From assembly GCA_904374465.1 (NCBI GenBank), contig CAJFFY010000009.1:1-64000 (forward strand): a stretch of DNA of 64,000 bases, in the 5' to 3' direction. How positions within the stretch are numbered: the first letter of the stretch is position 1; the number at the start of each line of letters is the position of its first letter. This stretch comes from an uncultured Subdoligranulum sp. (GTDB lineage Bacteria; Bacillota; Clostridia; Oscillospirales; Ruminococcaceae). Positions 35,169-44,769 of the stretch are shown piece by piece. A model generated the notes under the pieces. It was not told the DNA's origin. It made no database searches and saw only the letters and a list, made by a program, of their open reading frames with translations. Both the position numbers and the translations under genes were made by a program.

Positions 35169-36347
35169 TTATTCCTGCTGCGCCGCACGATGGGCCGCCG
35201 TCTTGCGGTGCATGGCCTCCGAGGAGACCGTCATCACCACCAGCGCCACCAACAGATACCAGGGGAACAAGCCGATGGTGATGTGCTGGGCCAACAACCC
35301 GAAAAGCGGCGGCAGCAGTGTGGTGCCCACATAGGCGGCAGCCATCTGCACCCCGGTCATGGACATGCTCAGGTTGCGCCCGAAGTTGGCCGGGGTTTCG
35401 TGGATGATGCTGGGATAGATGGGGGCACACCCCAGGCCCACGATGATCAACCCTGCAAAAAGCAGCGTATGCCCCGCCGGCAGGAAGATCAGCACCACCC
35501 CCAGCAGGATCACCGCCTGGCCGCCGCGGATCATCTGGTGGTCGTTGAATTTCATGGTCAGGAACCCGCTGAAGAAACGGCCCACCGTGATGCCCAGATA
35601 GAACAGGCTGGCCCACCCCGCCGCGGTCTGGGCATCGATGCCCCGCAGCAGCGTGCAGTAGCTGGCCGCCCACATGCCGGCGGTGGCCTCCACTGCCGAA
35701 TAGCAGGCAAAGCTGATCATCACTTCCGGCACACCGGGAATACGCAGCAGCTGGGGCAGTGTGCGGTGTTCCGGGGTGACCCCCACCCCGGCGCCGTCCT
35801 CCTCCGGGCGCTTCCAGAGGGGCAGGCTGAGCAGCAGCAGTGCGGTCAGCACCACCTGCAAAAGCGAGATCACCCGGTAGCCGCTCTGCCAGGAGCCGGC
35901 CGCCAGCGCCCGGCCCATGATCATCGGCCCCACGCTGGCGCCGATGCCCCACATGCAGTGCAGCCAGCTCATGTGGCGGCTCTGGTAATGCAGCGCCACA
36001 TAGTTGTTGAGGGCCGCGTCCACACTGCCCGCGCCCAGGCCGTAGGGCACCGCCCACAGGCAGAGCTGCCAGAACGCCGTGCAGGTGGAAAAGCCGAAGA
36101 GCGCCACGGCCGTCAGCGCCACGCTGCCCGCCGTGACCTTGCCGGTTCCCAGGCGTCCGTTGAGCCGGTCACTGGCCAGGCTGGAGACGATGGTGCCCGC
36201 CGAGATGATCATGGACACCGCCCCCGCCCAGGAAAGGCCCGCCCCCAGGGGCTGGTACATGCTGGGCCAGGCGGCCCCCAGCAGCGCATCGGGCAGGCCC
36301 AGACTGATGAACGCCAGGTAGATGACCGGCAACAAAAGTGAAACCAT
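35169..36347 (-). CDS. Major facilitator superfamily transporter
   Basis: A 392-residue protein with about 12 transmembrane helices, LGLPDALLGAAWPSM in the first helix and the loop 2-3 motif SDRLNGRLGTGKVT expected for MFS. The helix 1 and SVDAALNNYVALHY patterns recall the FucP/YfkF-like sugar-transporter branch. The substrate cannot be read from sequence. Its only operon partner is the zinc-ribbon gene. Confidence 0.88.
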   Translation of the reverse strand: MVSLLLPVIYLAFISLGLPDALLGAAWPSMYQPLGAGLSWAGAVSMIISAGTIVSSLASDRLNGRLGTGKVTAGSVALTAVALFGFSTCTAFWQLCLWAVPYGLGAGSVDAALNNYVALHYQSRHMSWLHCMWGIGASVGPMIMGRALAAGSWQSGYRVISLLQVVLTALLLLSLPLWKRPEEDGAGVGVTPEHRTLPQLLRIPGVPEVMISFACYSAVEATAGMWAASYCTLLRGIDAQTAAGWASLFYLGITVGRFFSGFLTMKFNDHQMIRGGQAVILLGVVLIFLPAGHTLLFAGLIIVGLGCAPIYPSIIHETPANFGRNLSMSMTGVQMAAAYVGTTLLPPLFGLLAQHITIGLFPWYLLVALVVMTVSSEAMHRKTAAHRAAQQE

Positions 36348-36376
36348 ATCTTCCTCTTCTCTCTGTTTCGTTTGGT

Positions 36377-36385
36377 CTGATTATA
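36377..36385 (-). promoter_or_regulatory. Extended -10 promoter of the MFS gene
   Basis: On the minus strand TGG precedes TATAAT (36380-36385), 32 nt before the start codon. No -35 consensus. Confidence 0.55.
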
Positions 36386-36440
36386 CCACGGCGCCGCCCG
36401 GCACGGTACCGTTTTCCCCTATTTTTTTTATCGGTTGTGG

Positions 36441-36482
36441 AAAACAAAAAACACGCAGCGGCCACACAACCGCTGCGTGTTT
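36441..36482 (-). terminator. Terminator of the ilv operon
   Basis: AACACGCAGCGG pairs with CCGCTGCGTGTT (36450-36461 with 36470-36481) and is followed on the minus strand by TTTTTGTTTT. It lies just after ilvD. Confidence 0.9.
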
Positions 36483-36495
36483 GGGTTTCAGCGCG

Positions 36496-38154
36496 TTATT
36501 TCAGCACAGCGCCCTGGTTGGCGCTGGTGACCAGCCGCGCATACCGTGCCAGCCAACCCGTCTTGACGTTGGGTTCCGGCTGGACGTAGGCCGCCTTGCG
36601 GCGCGCCAGTTCCTCGTCCTCCACGGCGAGGTGGATCGACGCGTTGGGGATGTCGATCTCGATGGTGTCTCCCTCTTTGACCAAACCGATGGGACCGCCC
36701 GAGGCAGCCTCCGGAGAAACGTGACCGATGGCGGCGCCGCGGCTTGCGCCGGAGAACCGTCCGTCGGTGATCAGTGCCACGGTGGTGTCCAGTTTCATGC
36801 CCGCCAGCGCACTGGTGGGATTGAGCATCTCCCGCATGCCGGGGCCGCCCTTGGGGCCCTCGTACCGAATGACCACCACATCGCCGGGATGAATCTGCCC
36901 GGCATAGATGGCGGCAATGGCCGTCTCTTCACTGTCGAACACCCGGGCAGGACCGCTGTGGACCTGCATTTCCGGGGCCACCGCGCTGCGCTTGACCACA
37001 CAGCCGTCGGGGGCGATGTTGCCCCACAGGATCTGCAGGCCGCCGGTGGCGCTGTAGGGGTTGGTGATGGGCCGGATGGCCTTCTCGTTGAGGATTTTCG
37101 CCCCCGCGATGTTCTCGCCCAATGTCTTGCCGGTGACGGTGGGAACATCCAGATCCAGCAGCCCGGCCTTGGCCAGCTCGGCCTGCACGGCCGGGATGCC
37201 GCCCGCCTCGTACAGGTCTGGCATATGGGTTGGCCCCGCCGGGGCCAGATGGCAGAGATTGGGCGTCTTGGCGCTGATCTCGTTGAAGAGCTTCAGGTCG
37301 ATGGGCACGCCTGCCTCCTGGGCAATGGCCAGCAGATGCAACACCGTGTTGGTGGAGCACCCCAGCGCCATGTCGCAGGTCAGGGCGTTGCGGATGGACC
37401 GCTCGTTGATGATCTGGCGGGCGGTCACGCCGCGGTTGACCAGGTCCATGACGGCCATGCCGGCGTGTTTGGCCAGCTGCAGCCGTTTGGCATAGACGGC
37501 GGGAATGGTGCCGTTGCCGGGCAACGCAATGCCGATTGCCTCGCACAGGCAATTCATGCTGTTGGCGGTGTACATGCCGGAGCAGGAACCGCAGCCCGGG
37601 CAGCAGTTGCAGGTGCAATCCTCCAGCTGCGCGTCATCGATGAGGCCCGCCTTGTAGGCGCCCACGGCCTCGAACATCTTGGAAAGGCTGACCTCCTCGC
37701 CGCCGTAACGGCCGGCCAGCATCGGCCCGCCGGAGCACACCACGGCGGGAATGTCCATCCGCACCGCGGCCATGACCATGCCGGGCACGATCTTGTCGCA
37801 GTTGGGCACCAGCACCAGACCGTCCAGCTGGTGGGCCATATACATGGTCTCCACGCTGTCACAGATCAGTTCCCGGCTGGCCAGGGAATACTTCATACCC
37901 ACATGGCCCATGGCGATGCCGTCACAGACACCGATGGCGGGCATGAGGATCGGGGTGCCGCCGGCCATCCGCACACCGGCCTTGACGGCATCCGCGATTT
38001 TGTCCAGGTTCATATGCCCGGGCACGATTTCGCTGTAGGCGGACACCACACCGATGAGCGGGCGGTCCAGTTCCTCCGGCGTGTAGCCCAGCGCGTAGAA
38101 CAGGCTGCGGTTGGGCGCCCGTTCGGGGCCCTTTTTGACGTTATCGCTGTTCAT
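36496..38154 (-). CDS. ilvD: Dihydroxy-acid dehydratase
   Basis: Iron-sulfur enzyme that dehydrates dihydroxy acids to the 2-keto acids of valine and isoleucine. The 552-residue product has VCDGIAMGHVGMKYSL, cluster cysteines in PNCDK (Cys119) and CCPGCGSCSGM (around Cys191), and C-terminal TDGRFSGASRGAAIGHVSPEA. The start at 38154 follows AAGGGAG. Last gene of ilvB-ilvN-ilvC-ilvD, with 89 nt between it and ilvC. Confidence 0.96.
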   Translation of the reverse strand: MNSDNVKKGPERAPNRSLFYALGYTPEELDRPLIGVVSAYSEIVPGHMNLDKIADAVKAGVRMAGGTPILMPAIGVCDGIAMGHVGMKYSLASRELICDSVETMYMAHQLDGLVLVPNCDKIVPGMVMAAVRMDIPAVVCSGGPMLAGRYGGEEVSLSKMFEAVGAYKAGLIDDAQLEDCTCNCCPGCGSCSGMYTANSMNCLCEAIGIALPGNGTIPAVYAKRLQLAKHAGMAVMDLVNRGVTARQIINERSIRNALTCDMALGCSTNTVLHLLAIAQEAGVPIDLKLFNEISAKTPNLCHLAPAGPTHMPDLYEAGGIPAVQAELAKAGLLDLDVPTVTGKTLGENIAGAKILNEKAIRPITNPYSATGGLQILWGNIAPDGCVVKRSAVAPEMQVHSGPARVFDSEETAIAAIYAGQIHPGDVVVIRYEGPKGGPGMREMLNPTSALAGMKLDTTVALITDGRFSGASRGAAIGHVSPEAASGGPIGLVKEGDTIEIDIPNASIHLAVEDEELARRKAAYVQPEPNVKTGWLARYARLVTSANQGAVLK

Positions 38155-38243
38155 TGGTCTTATCTCCCTTACATTGGGTGGATGCATCCGGCCGGGGCGG
38201 CGCACATTCCGCCCCGCGGCCGAACGGCAGAACCGGGTTCTGC

Positions 38244-39263
<1,020 letters not shown>

Positions 39264-39329
39264 GGTGATGATCTCCTTTTTTATATAATCTCTCTATATT
39301 CCTCTATCGGGGAAACATGGTGGGGGTCC

Positions 39330-39917
39330 TCACTCCTGAGGACAGTGGGTACCGGGCAGCGGCAGCTGGGCTTCCCGCACTTCCTGCGCGGGCTTTTGCA
39401 TGTGCTGGTGCTTACCGCCCCGCTCCAGGGCGGTGACCCCGGTACGGCAGAGCTCCAGGATCTCGTACCCGTCAAACATGGTCAGGAAGGCGTCGATCTT
39501 GTCCGGTTTGCCGGTGAGTTCAAAGACCATGCTGTCCGGCGAAAGGTCGATGATCTTGGCCTTGTAAATGCTGGAAATTTCCCGCAGTTCGGCCCGGTTC
39601 TGGTTGTTGCAGGCCACCTTGAGCAACAGCAGTTCCCGCTGCAGGCTCTTTTCCAGATCCAGTTCAAAGATCTGTCGGGTGACTTCCAGCCGTTCGGTCT
39701 GCAGGATCAGCTGGCTGAGGGCCTGCTCGTCCCCGTTGAGGGTGACCGTGATGCGGCTGATTTTGGGATCGTTGGTGGCCGAAACCGTCAGGCTGTCGAT
39801 GTTGAAGCCGCGGCGGCAGAACAGGCTGGCGACCCGCGCCAGAACACCGTTCTGGTTGTCCACCAGCAGACTGATGACGTGGCGGCTGTTGATGGTTTGT
39901 TGCTGCATAGATTCCAT
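39330..39917 (-). CDS. ilvN: Acetolactate synthase small (regulatory) subunit
   Basis: ACT-domain subunit that stimulates the catalytic subunit and mediates feedback by branched-chain amino acids. The 195-residue product has the ACT domain VISLLVDNQNGVLARVASLFCRRGFNIDSL (listed in parts) and C-terminal domain SLQRELLLLKVACN and VFELTGKPDKIDAFL. It has about 25 extra polar C-terminal residues. The start at 39917 is preferred to GTG at 39926 because GAGGT lies 7 nt before it. Confidence 0.94.
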   Translation of the reverse strand: MESMQQQTINSRHVISLLVDNQNGVLARVASLFCRRGFNIDSLTVSATNDPKISRITVTLNGDEQALSQLILQTERLEVTRQIFELDLEKSLQRELLLLKVACNNQNRAELREISSIYKAKIIDLSPDSMVFELTGKPDKIDAFLTMFDGYEILELCRTGVTALERGGKHQHMQKPAQEVREAQLPLPGTHCPQE

Positions 39918-39927
39918 CCTGTTCACC

Positions 39928-41592
39928 TCATTCCATGATGATATCGTTGATGTCGCCGCCGCCGGGGATCATGGGCAGCACCTTCTCGTCCTTGCCGATG
40001 CGGCAGTCGATCCAGCTGGGTCCCTGCTGCTTCATGGCGTCGGCAAAAGCGGCCTTGAATTCCGCCGGGGTGGTGGCCCGGTAGCCCTTGGCGCCGAAGC
40101 CCTCGGCCACCTTGACGAAATCGGTGCGGCGGTGGGGGTCGGTGTCCGAGTAGCGCCCGCCGTAGAAGCTGGTCTGCCACTGCCGGACCATGCCCAGCAC
40201 CTGGTTGTTGAAGATGACCGTGATGATGGGCAGACCGTAACTGACCGCCGTGCATCCTTCGTTGAGGTTCATGTGGAAGGAACCGTCACCGGTGAGCATA
40301 ACCACCCGGGCATCCCGGCCCAGGGCCATCTGGGCGCCGATGGCGGCGCCGTAGCCGAAGCCCATGGTTCCCAGACCGCCGCTGGTGAGGAAACCGCGGC
40401 TCTTGGTGTGGTGCAGGTACTGGGCCGCCCACATCTGGTGCTGGCCCACGTCGGTGACATAGACGGCCTCGGGGCCGGCCTGGCGGCAGATCTCGGCGAT
40501 GAGCTGGTGGGGTTTGAGTTCGGTGTCGCTGTCCACCGGCTTATAATCGTTTTTCTGCCACTGGCGGATCTGTTCCATCCAGAGCTTGTGCTCGGTCTTT
40601 TCCACGTAGGGCAGGATGGCCTGCAGGATATAGCTGGCGTCGCCGGTCAGGCTCAGGTCCACCGCCACGTTCTTGCCCAGCTCGCTGGGGTCGATATCGA
40701 TCTGGATGATCTTGGCCCGCTTGGCGAAGGTGTCGGGGTTGAGGGCCACCCGGTCGCTGAAACGGGTACCCACGGCAATGACCAGATCGGCCTCATCAAT
40801 GGCCTTGTTGGCGGTGTAGCAACCGTGCATGCCCAGCAGGCCCAGGTTGTGGGGTTCACCGTAACTGAGCACACCGGCGGCCATCAGGGTGTAGGTGGCA
40901 GGCATGCCGGCCTTTTCCAGCAGGTCCCGCAGGGGCTGGCACCCCGCTGCGCTGCGCACGCCGCCGCCGAAGTAGACGATGGGGCGCTCGGCCGCGTTGA
41001 TCATCTCGGCGGCTTTCTTCACGTCCTCCTCGTTGTAGGTGGTCACAGTGCGGATGAGCTCCGGCGCCTTGGGGGTGAACTCACAGACCGCGGCGGTCAC
41101 ATCCTTGGGGATATCCACCAGCACCGGGCCCTTGCGGCCCTGCTGGGCAATGCGGAAGGCTGCCCGCATGGTGTCGGCCAGGTCCTCCACCCGGCGCACC
41201 GTGTAATTGTGCTTGGTGATGGGCATCGTGATGCCCTCGATATAGGCTTCCTGGAAGGAGTCCCGGCCCAGCAGGCTGGTGGCCACGTTGCCGGTGAAGG
41301 CAACCAGCGGTACGCTGTCCATATAGGCGGTGGCAATGCCGGTGACCAGGTTGGTGGCGCCGGGGCCGCTGGTGGCCAGCACCACACCGGTGCGACCGGT
41401 GGCCCGGGCGTACCCGTCCGCCGCATGGGAAGCGCCCTGTTCGTGGGCGGTCAGCACGGTGTGGATGCGGTCGGTATTCTTATACAGTTCATCGTAGAGG
41501 TTGAGGACCGCCCCGCCGGGGTAACCGAACAGGGTGTCCACGCCCTGTTCCACCAGGACTTCCACAAAGATCTGCGAACCGTTGAGTTTCAT
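39928..41592 (-). CDS. ilvB: Acetolactate synthase large (catalytic) subunit
   Basis: Thiamine-diphosphate and FAD enzyme forming acetolactate or acetohydroxybutyrate. The 554-residue product has the catalytic Glu51 (TAHEQGASHAADGYAR), TSGPGATNLVTGIATAYMDS in the FAD-linked region, and the thiamine-diphosphate motif GDGSFHMNLNE. The start at 41592 follows AAGGAG; the upstream open frame crosses the T-box leader and is not coding. First gene of the operon. Confidence 0.97.
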   Translation of the reverse strand: MKLNGSQIFVEVLVEQGVDTLFGYPGGAVLNLYDELYKNTDRIHTVLTAHEQGASHAADGYARATGRTGVVLATSGPGATNLVTGIATAYMDSVPLVAFTGNVATSLLGRDSFQEAYIEGITMPITKHNYTVRRVEDLADTMRAAFRIAQQGRKGPVLVDIPKDVTAAVCEFTPKAPELIRTVTTYNEEDVKKAAEMINAAERPIVYFGGGVRSAAGCQPLRDLLEKAGMPATYTLMAAGVLSYGEPHNLGLLGMHGCYTANKAIDEADLVIAVGTRFSDRVALNPDTFAKRAKIIQIDIDPSELGKNVAVDLSLTGDASYILQAILPYVEKTEHKLWMEQIRQWQKNDYKPVDSDTELKPHQLIAEICRQAGPEAVYVTDVGQHQMWAAQYLHHTKSRGFLTSGGLGTMGFGYGAAIGAQMALGRDARVVMLTGDGSFHMNLNEGCTAVSYGLPIITVIFNNQVLGMVRQWQTSFYGGRYSDTDPHRRTDFVKVAEGFGAKGYRATTPAEFKAAFADAMKQQGPSWIDCRIGKDEKVLPMIPGGGDINDIIME

Positions 41593-41645
41593 TGCGTCTT
41601 CTCCTTCCTTTCTTCTTGCGCCGGCTGCACAGGTGCGCAAGGAAC

Positions 41646-41912
41646 CAAAATAAAAACAGCCTTTGCCCCTTGAACCCAAGAGACAAAGGCTGTAATAGCG
41701 CTCTGCGGTACCACTCTTATTGGGACGTTGCGTCCCCACTCACCGGACTTCCAACAAAGTCCTGCACTGTAACGGGTGCCCCCGTATCCCCTTACTGGCC
41801 GAAGCGTTCAGTGGATCTGCTCCGGGATCAGTTCGCGGCTTGCTTGCCCTGCTGCCTTGCACCAACCGGCAGTTCTCTGGGGGCTGTGATCAGACCGTTA
41901 CTAGTTCCCATC
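41646..41912 (-). promoter_or_regulatory. T-box riboswitch leader of the ilv operon
   Basis: The leader senses uncharged tRNA. On the minus strand it has Stem I with AGTA (in 41895-41909) facing GAA, the T-box AGAGTGGTACCGCAG (around 41703-41717), and a terminator ACAGCCTTTG/CAAAGGCTGT (41656-41693) with a T-run to 41646. In Stem I, GGGA pairs with TCCC below the specifier loop. The best specifier after GAA is CTG, Leu (41829-41831); ATC, Ile (41826-41828) is the alternative. Leucine control fits B. subtilis ilv-leu. Confidence 0.9.
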
Positions 41913-41937
41913 CAAGCATTTGCTGAATTTGTGTTAA

Positions 41938-41966
41938 ACTATACCGCATTTTGATAGACTTGTCAA
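41938..41966 (-). promoter_or_regulatory. Promoter of the ilv operon
   Basis: On the minus strand, consensus -35 TTGACA (41961-41966), a 17-nt spacer and TATAGT (41938-41943). Confidence 0.88.
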
Positions 41967-41983
41967 GTTTTTTTGTGAAAATC

Positions 41984-42012
41984 TTGCAACTTTCTGCGGC
42001 ACTGTTTATACT
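41984..42012 (+). promoter_or_regulatory. Promoter of the DUF815 gene
   Basis: TTGCAA (41984-41989), a 17-nt spacer and TATACT (42007-42012). Divergent from the ilv promoter 17 nt away. Confidence 0.7.
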
Positions 42013-42045
42013 GAGAGTAGTTTCTTGGGAAAGGATCGATACTGT

Positions 42046-43221
42046 ATGCAACGTATGGAATGGATGGCGCGCCTGGATGCGCTGGTAGTATTCCGCAATC
42101 TGCTGGACACCCCGCTGCTGCGCGCCCTGCGCCCCGCCCTGGCCGCCGAGGAGGCGGAACTGGGCGGCGCTTTGGCGGCCTTTGAGGCCACTTTGTTTGC
42201 CACCGGCACCAACTGGACCGAGGCCCTGCTGGATGCCGTGCTGGAGGATGAAAACCTGTGTCTGCGCACCGCCGCAGGCGGCGATGCAGGCCCGGTGCTG
42301 GAAAAAGCGCTGGTAAACGAACTGGACTTTCTGCAGGCCCTGGGCCGGGCCGGCCTGGACGATCTGTGCCACGGCGCACCGGACTACCTACCCCGGTGGG
42401 AGGTGACCCCCACGACGGATTTCCACGCCGCGTATGAAGCCCGCCGGGCGGCCGTAGGCCAGAAGGGCTACGGCATCTTTGCCCGCCACCACGTCTTCAC
42501 GCTGGAGGACGGGCATCTGGTGCCGGTGCGCTACCCCGACCCCCAGCGGCTGAGCGAACTGCCCGGCTACGAGCGGGAGCGGGAGAAGGTCATTGCCAAC
42601 ACCCGGGCCCTGCTGGAGGGCAAGCCCACCAACAATGTGCTGCTCTACGGCGACGCGGGCACCGGCAAATCCAGCACCGTCAAGGCCATCGCCAATGAGT
42701 TTGCGCCGGACGGGCTGCGGCTCATCGAGGTGAAGAAGAACCAGCTGTACCAGATTCCCGCCCTGATGGACGAGCTGGCAAAAAATCCGCTGAAGTTCAT
42801 CCTCTTCATCGACGACCTGAGCTTTGCGGCCAACGACGACAACTTCGCGGCGCTGAAAGCCATCCTGGAGGGCAGCGTGGGCGGCCGCAGCCACAACGTG
42901 GTGGTCTACGCCACCAGCAACCGCCGTCATCTAGTAAAGGAATCCATGTCGGACCGCAGCGGCGATGATCTGCACGCCTCGGATACCCGCCAGGAACTGA
43001 TGAGCCTGGCGGCCCGCTTCGGCCTGACGGTGACCTTCCAGCAGCCGGACAAGGAGCGGTTTGACACCATTTTGCTGGAGCTGGCCCGCCAGTACGGCGT
43101 GCAGATGCCCAGCGACCAGCTGTTCATCAAGGGCGCGGCGTTCGCCCTGCGGGCCGGGGGCCGCAGCCCCCGGGTGGCCAAGCAGTTCATCGAGATGCTG
43201 GCCGGCGGCGTCAAGGTATAA
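42046..43221 (+). CDS. DUF815 family AAA-type ATPase
   Basis: A 391-residue protein of the DUF815 ATP-binding family. The first ~170 residues are an alpha-helical domain. The AAA core follows with Walker A LLYGDAGTGKSS, Walker B FILFIDDLSF and sensor-like VVVYATSNRRHLVKE. No partner is known, and no function is established for the family. The ATG at 42046 follows AAAGGA by 10 nt; TTG at 42025 has no ribosome binding site. Its own promoter and terminator make it monocistronic. Confidence 0.9.
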   Translation: MQRMEWMARLDALVVFRNLLDTPLLRALRPALAAEEAELGGALAAFEATLFATGTNWTEALLDAVLEDENLCLRTAAGGDAGPVLEKALVNELDFLQALGRAGLDDLCHGAPDYLPRWEVTPTTDFHAAYEARRAAVGQKGYGIFARHHVFTLEDGHLVPVRYPDPQRLSELPGYEREREKVIANTRALLEGKPTNNVLLYGDAGTGKSSTVKAIANEFAPDGLRLIEVKKNQLYQIPALMDELAKNPLKFILFIDDLSFAANDDNFAALKAILEGSVGGRSHNVVVYATSNRRHLVKESMSDRSGDDLHASDTRQELMSLAARFGLTVTFQQPDKERFDTILLELARQYGVQMPSDQLFIKGAAFALRAGGRSPRVAKQFIEMLAGGVKV

Positions 43222-43234
43222 GTGTCATGCAACA

Positions 43235-43267
43235 GGCAGGGGCCCGGGGCCCCTGCCCTTTTTCTTT
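43235..43267 (+). terminator. Terminator of the DUF815 gene
   Basis: GGCAGGGGCC pairs with GGCCCCTGCC around CGG (43235-43257), followed by CTTTTTCTTT. Confidence 0.88.
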
Positions 43268-43292
43268 ATACGCGCTCGCTATACGCGCTCGC
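43267..43292. repeat. 13-bp tandem duplication over the ilvA stop codon
   Basis: TATACGCGCTCGC occurs twice head to tail (43267-43279, 43280-43292). On the minus strand the ilvA stop codon TAG spans the join, so the second copy lies just after the gene. Confidence 0.9.
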
Positions 43293-44484
43293 TGACCAGC
43301 GCAAAACCGGCTTCGGTGAGGCGCTGCTTGATTTCCTCGATCTGGGCGGCATTGCGGGTTTCCAGCCCCAGCTTGAGGAAGCAGCTGGTGATGGCCATGT
43401 TGGCGTCCGACCGGTCGTGATGAACGCTGACCACGTTGGCGCCGCAGGCCGAGATGATGTCGCTGACCAGCGTCAGCTGGCCGGGTTTGTCCTCCAGGGC
43501 AATCATCAGGTTGGCCTTGCGACCGCTCATGACCAGGCCACGGGTAATGACCCGGCTGAGGATATTCACATCGATGTTGCCGCCCGAGATCAGGCAGACG
43601 GTCTTTTTGCCGGCCAGGGGCAGCTTACCGAAGAGAGCCGCCGCCACCGGGGTGGCCCCGGCGCCCTCGGCCACCAGCTTCTGGTTTTCCATCAGCGAGA
43701 GGATGGCCGCGGCAATCTCGTCCTCGCTGACCGTGACCACATCGTCCACGTACTGCTCCACCATCCGGTAGGTGGTTTCGCCGGGGGTTTTCACCGCGAT
43801 GCCGTCCGCAAAGGTATCCACCCGATCCAGCGTCTCGTACTGATGGTCGTGGAACGCCCGGGCCATGCTGGGAGCCCCCGCCGCCTGCACGCCGTAGACC
43901 TTGACCTCCGGCCGCAGGTTCTTGATGGCAAAAGCCACGCCGGAGATCAGCCCGCCGCCGCCCACCGGCACGATGACCGCATCCACGTCGGGCAGCTGGT
44001 CCAGAATCTCCAGTCCGATGGTTCCCTGCCCCGCAATGACCAGCTCGTCATCGTAGGGGTGGATGAAGGTCATGCCGGTTTCCTGCTGCAGTTCCACCGC
44101 CCGGTCGTGGGCGTCGTCGTAGGTGCCCTTGACCAGCTCCACCTCGGCTCCCAGCCGCTTGGTGCTTTCCACCTTCATGATGGGGGCGCCGTCCGGCATG
44201 CAGACCACACTGCGGATGCCCATGCGGGTGGCCGCCAGGGCTACCCCCTGGGCGTGGTTGCCCGCCGAACAGGCAATGACGCCCTTGGCGCGCTCTTCCG
44301 CGGTGAGCTGGCTGATTTTGTAGTAGGCGCCACGCACCTTGAAACTGCCGGTGACCTGCAGGTTCTCGGTCTTCAGGTACAGATCGGTGCCCGGGCACAG
44401 CCGCGGTGCGGCGATCAGATCGGTCTTGCGCGCGATCTGCTTGAGAATGAATTTGGCGTGATAGATCTTGTCCAAGGTCAGCAT
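43279..44484 (-). CDS. ilvA: Threonine ammonia-lyase
   Basis: PLP enzyme that deaminates threonine to 2-oxobutyrate, the entry to isoleucine synthesis. The 401-residue product has the PLP lysine Lys49 in GSFKVRGAYYK, the AGNHAQGVAL segment, the glycine loop PVGGGGLISG, SGGNID, and a C-terminal ACT-like domain (about 325-401). This is the short form with one ACT domain; catabolic and biosynthetic types are not separable by length. Proximity to the ilv operon favours biosynthesis. GGGGGAG precedes the start. Confidence 0.94.
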   Translation of the reverse strand: MLTLDKIYHAKFILKQIARKTDLIAAPRLCPGTDLYLKTENLQVTGSFKVRGAYYKISQLTAEERAKGVIACSAGNHAQGVALAATRMGIRSVVCMPDGAPIMKVESTKRLGAEVELVKGTYDDAHDRAVELQQETGMTFIHPYDDELVIAGQGTIGLEILDQLPDVDAVIVPVGGGGLISGVAFAIKNLRPEVKVYGVQAAGAPSMARAFHDHQYETLDRVDTFADGIAVKTPGETTYRMVEQYVDDVVTVSEDEIAAAILSLMENQKLVAEGAGATPVAAALFGKLPLAGKKTVCLISGGNIDVNILSRVITRGLVMSGRKANLMIALEDKPGQLTLVSDIISACGANVVSVHHDRSDANMAITSCFLKLGLETRNAAQIEEIKQRLTEAGFALVSERV

Positions 44485-44575
44485 GGACGGCTCCCCCCTG
44501 TTTTTACAAATAGCACAGCCCGATCCGAACAGTCCGGACCGGGCTTTGGATTGCTTCGCTGCAATCTGTGGCGCT
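44485..44575 (-). promoter_or_regulatory. ilvA leader with two hairpins
   Basis: A leader of about 90 nt holds GATTGC/GCAATC (44549-44566) and then AGCCCGGTCCG/CGGATCGGGCT (44517-44545, one mismatch region). Neither is followed by a T-run, and no T-box sequence is present. A translational or stability role is possible. Confidence 0.45.
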
Positions 44576-44581
44576 TGTTTG

Positions 44582-44610
44582 ATTATAGTTGAGCGAATCT
44601 AATTTGTAAA
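44582..44610 (-). promoter_or_regulatory. Promoter of ilvA
   Basis: On the minus strand, -35 TTTACA (44605-44610), a 17-nt spacer and TATAAT (44582-44587). Confidence 0.82.
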
Positions 44611-44708
44611 GTGAAAATAATTCACGTATGTTTTTATTGTACACTTGCACAAAGTTTTGTATGATTTTTTAGCTTTTTCTTCCAGAAGTTTTCCACAACA
44701 GGCACCAA

Positions 44709-44751
44709 CAAAAAAATCCCGGCGAAGCCTTGGTCAGGCTCCGCCGGGATT
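44709..44751 (-). terminator. Terminator after the aldose epimerase gene
   Basis: ATCCCGGCG pairs with CGCCGGGAT, extended by AGCCT/AGGCT, and is followed on the minus strand by seven T residues (44709-44716). Confidence 0.88.
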
Positions 44752-44769
44752 GGCCGTGAAAAAAGGAAA

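Noticed and set aside
41592..41954. A 120-residue plus-strand frame opposite the ilv leader
   Set aside because: It lies over the T-box RNA and its terminator; RNA structure explains the sequence.
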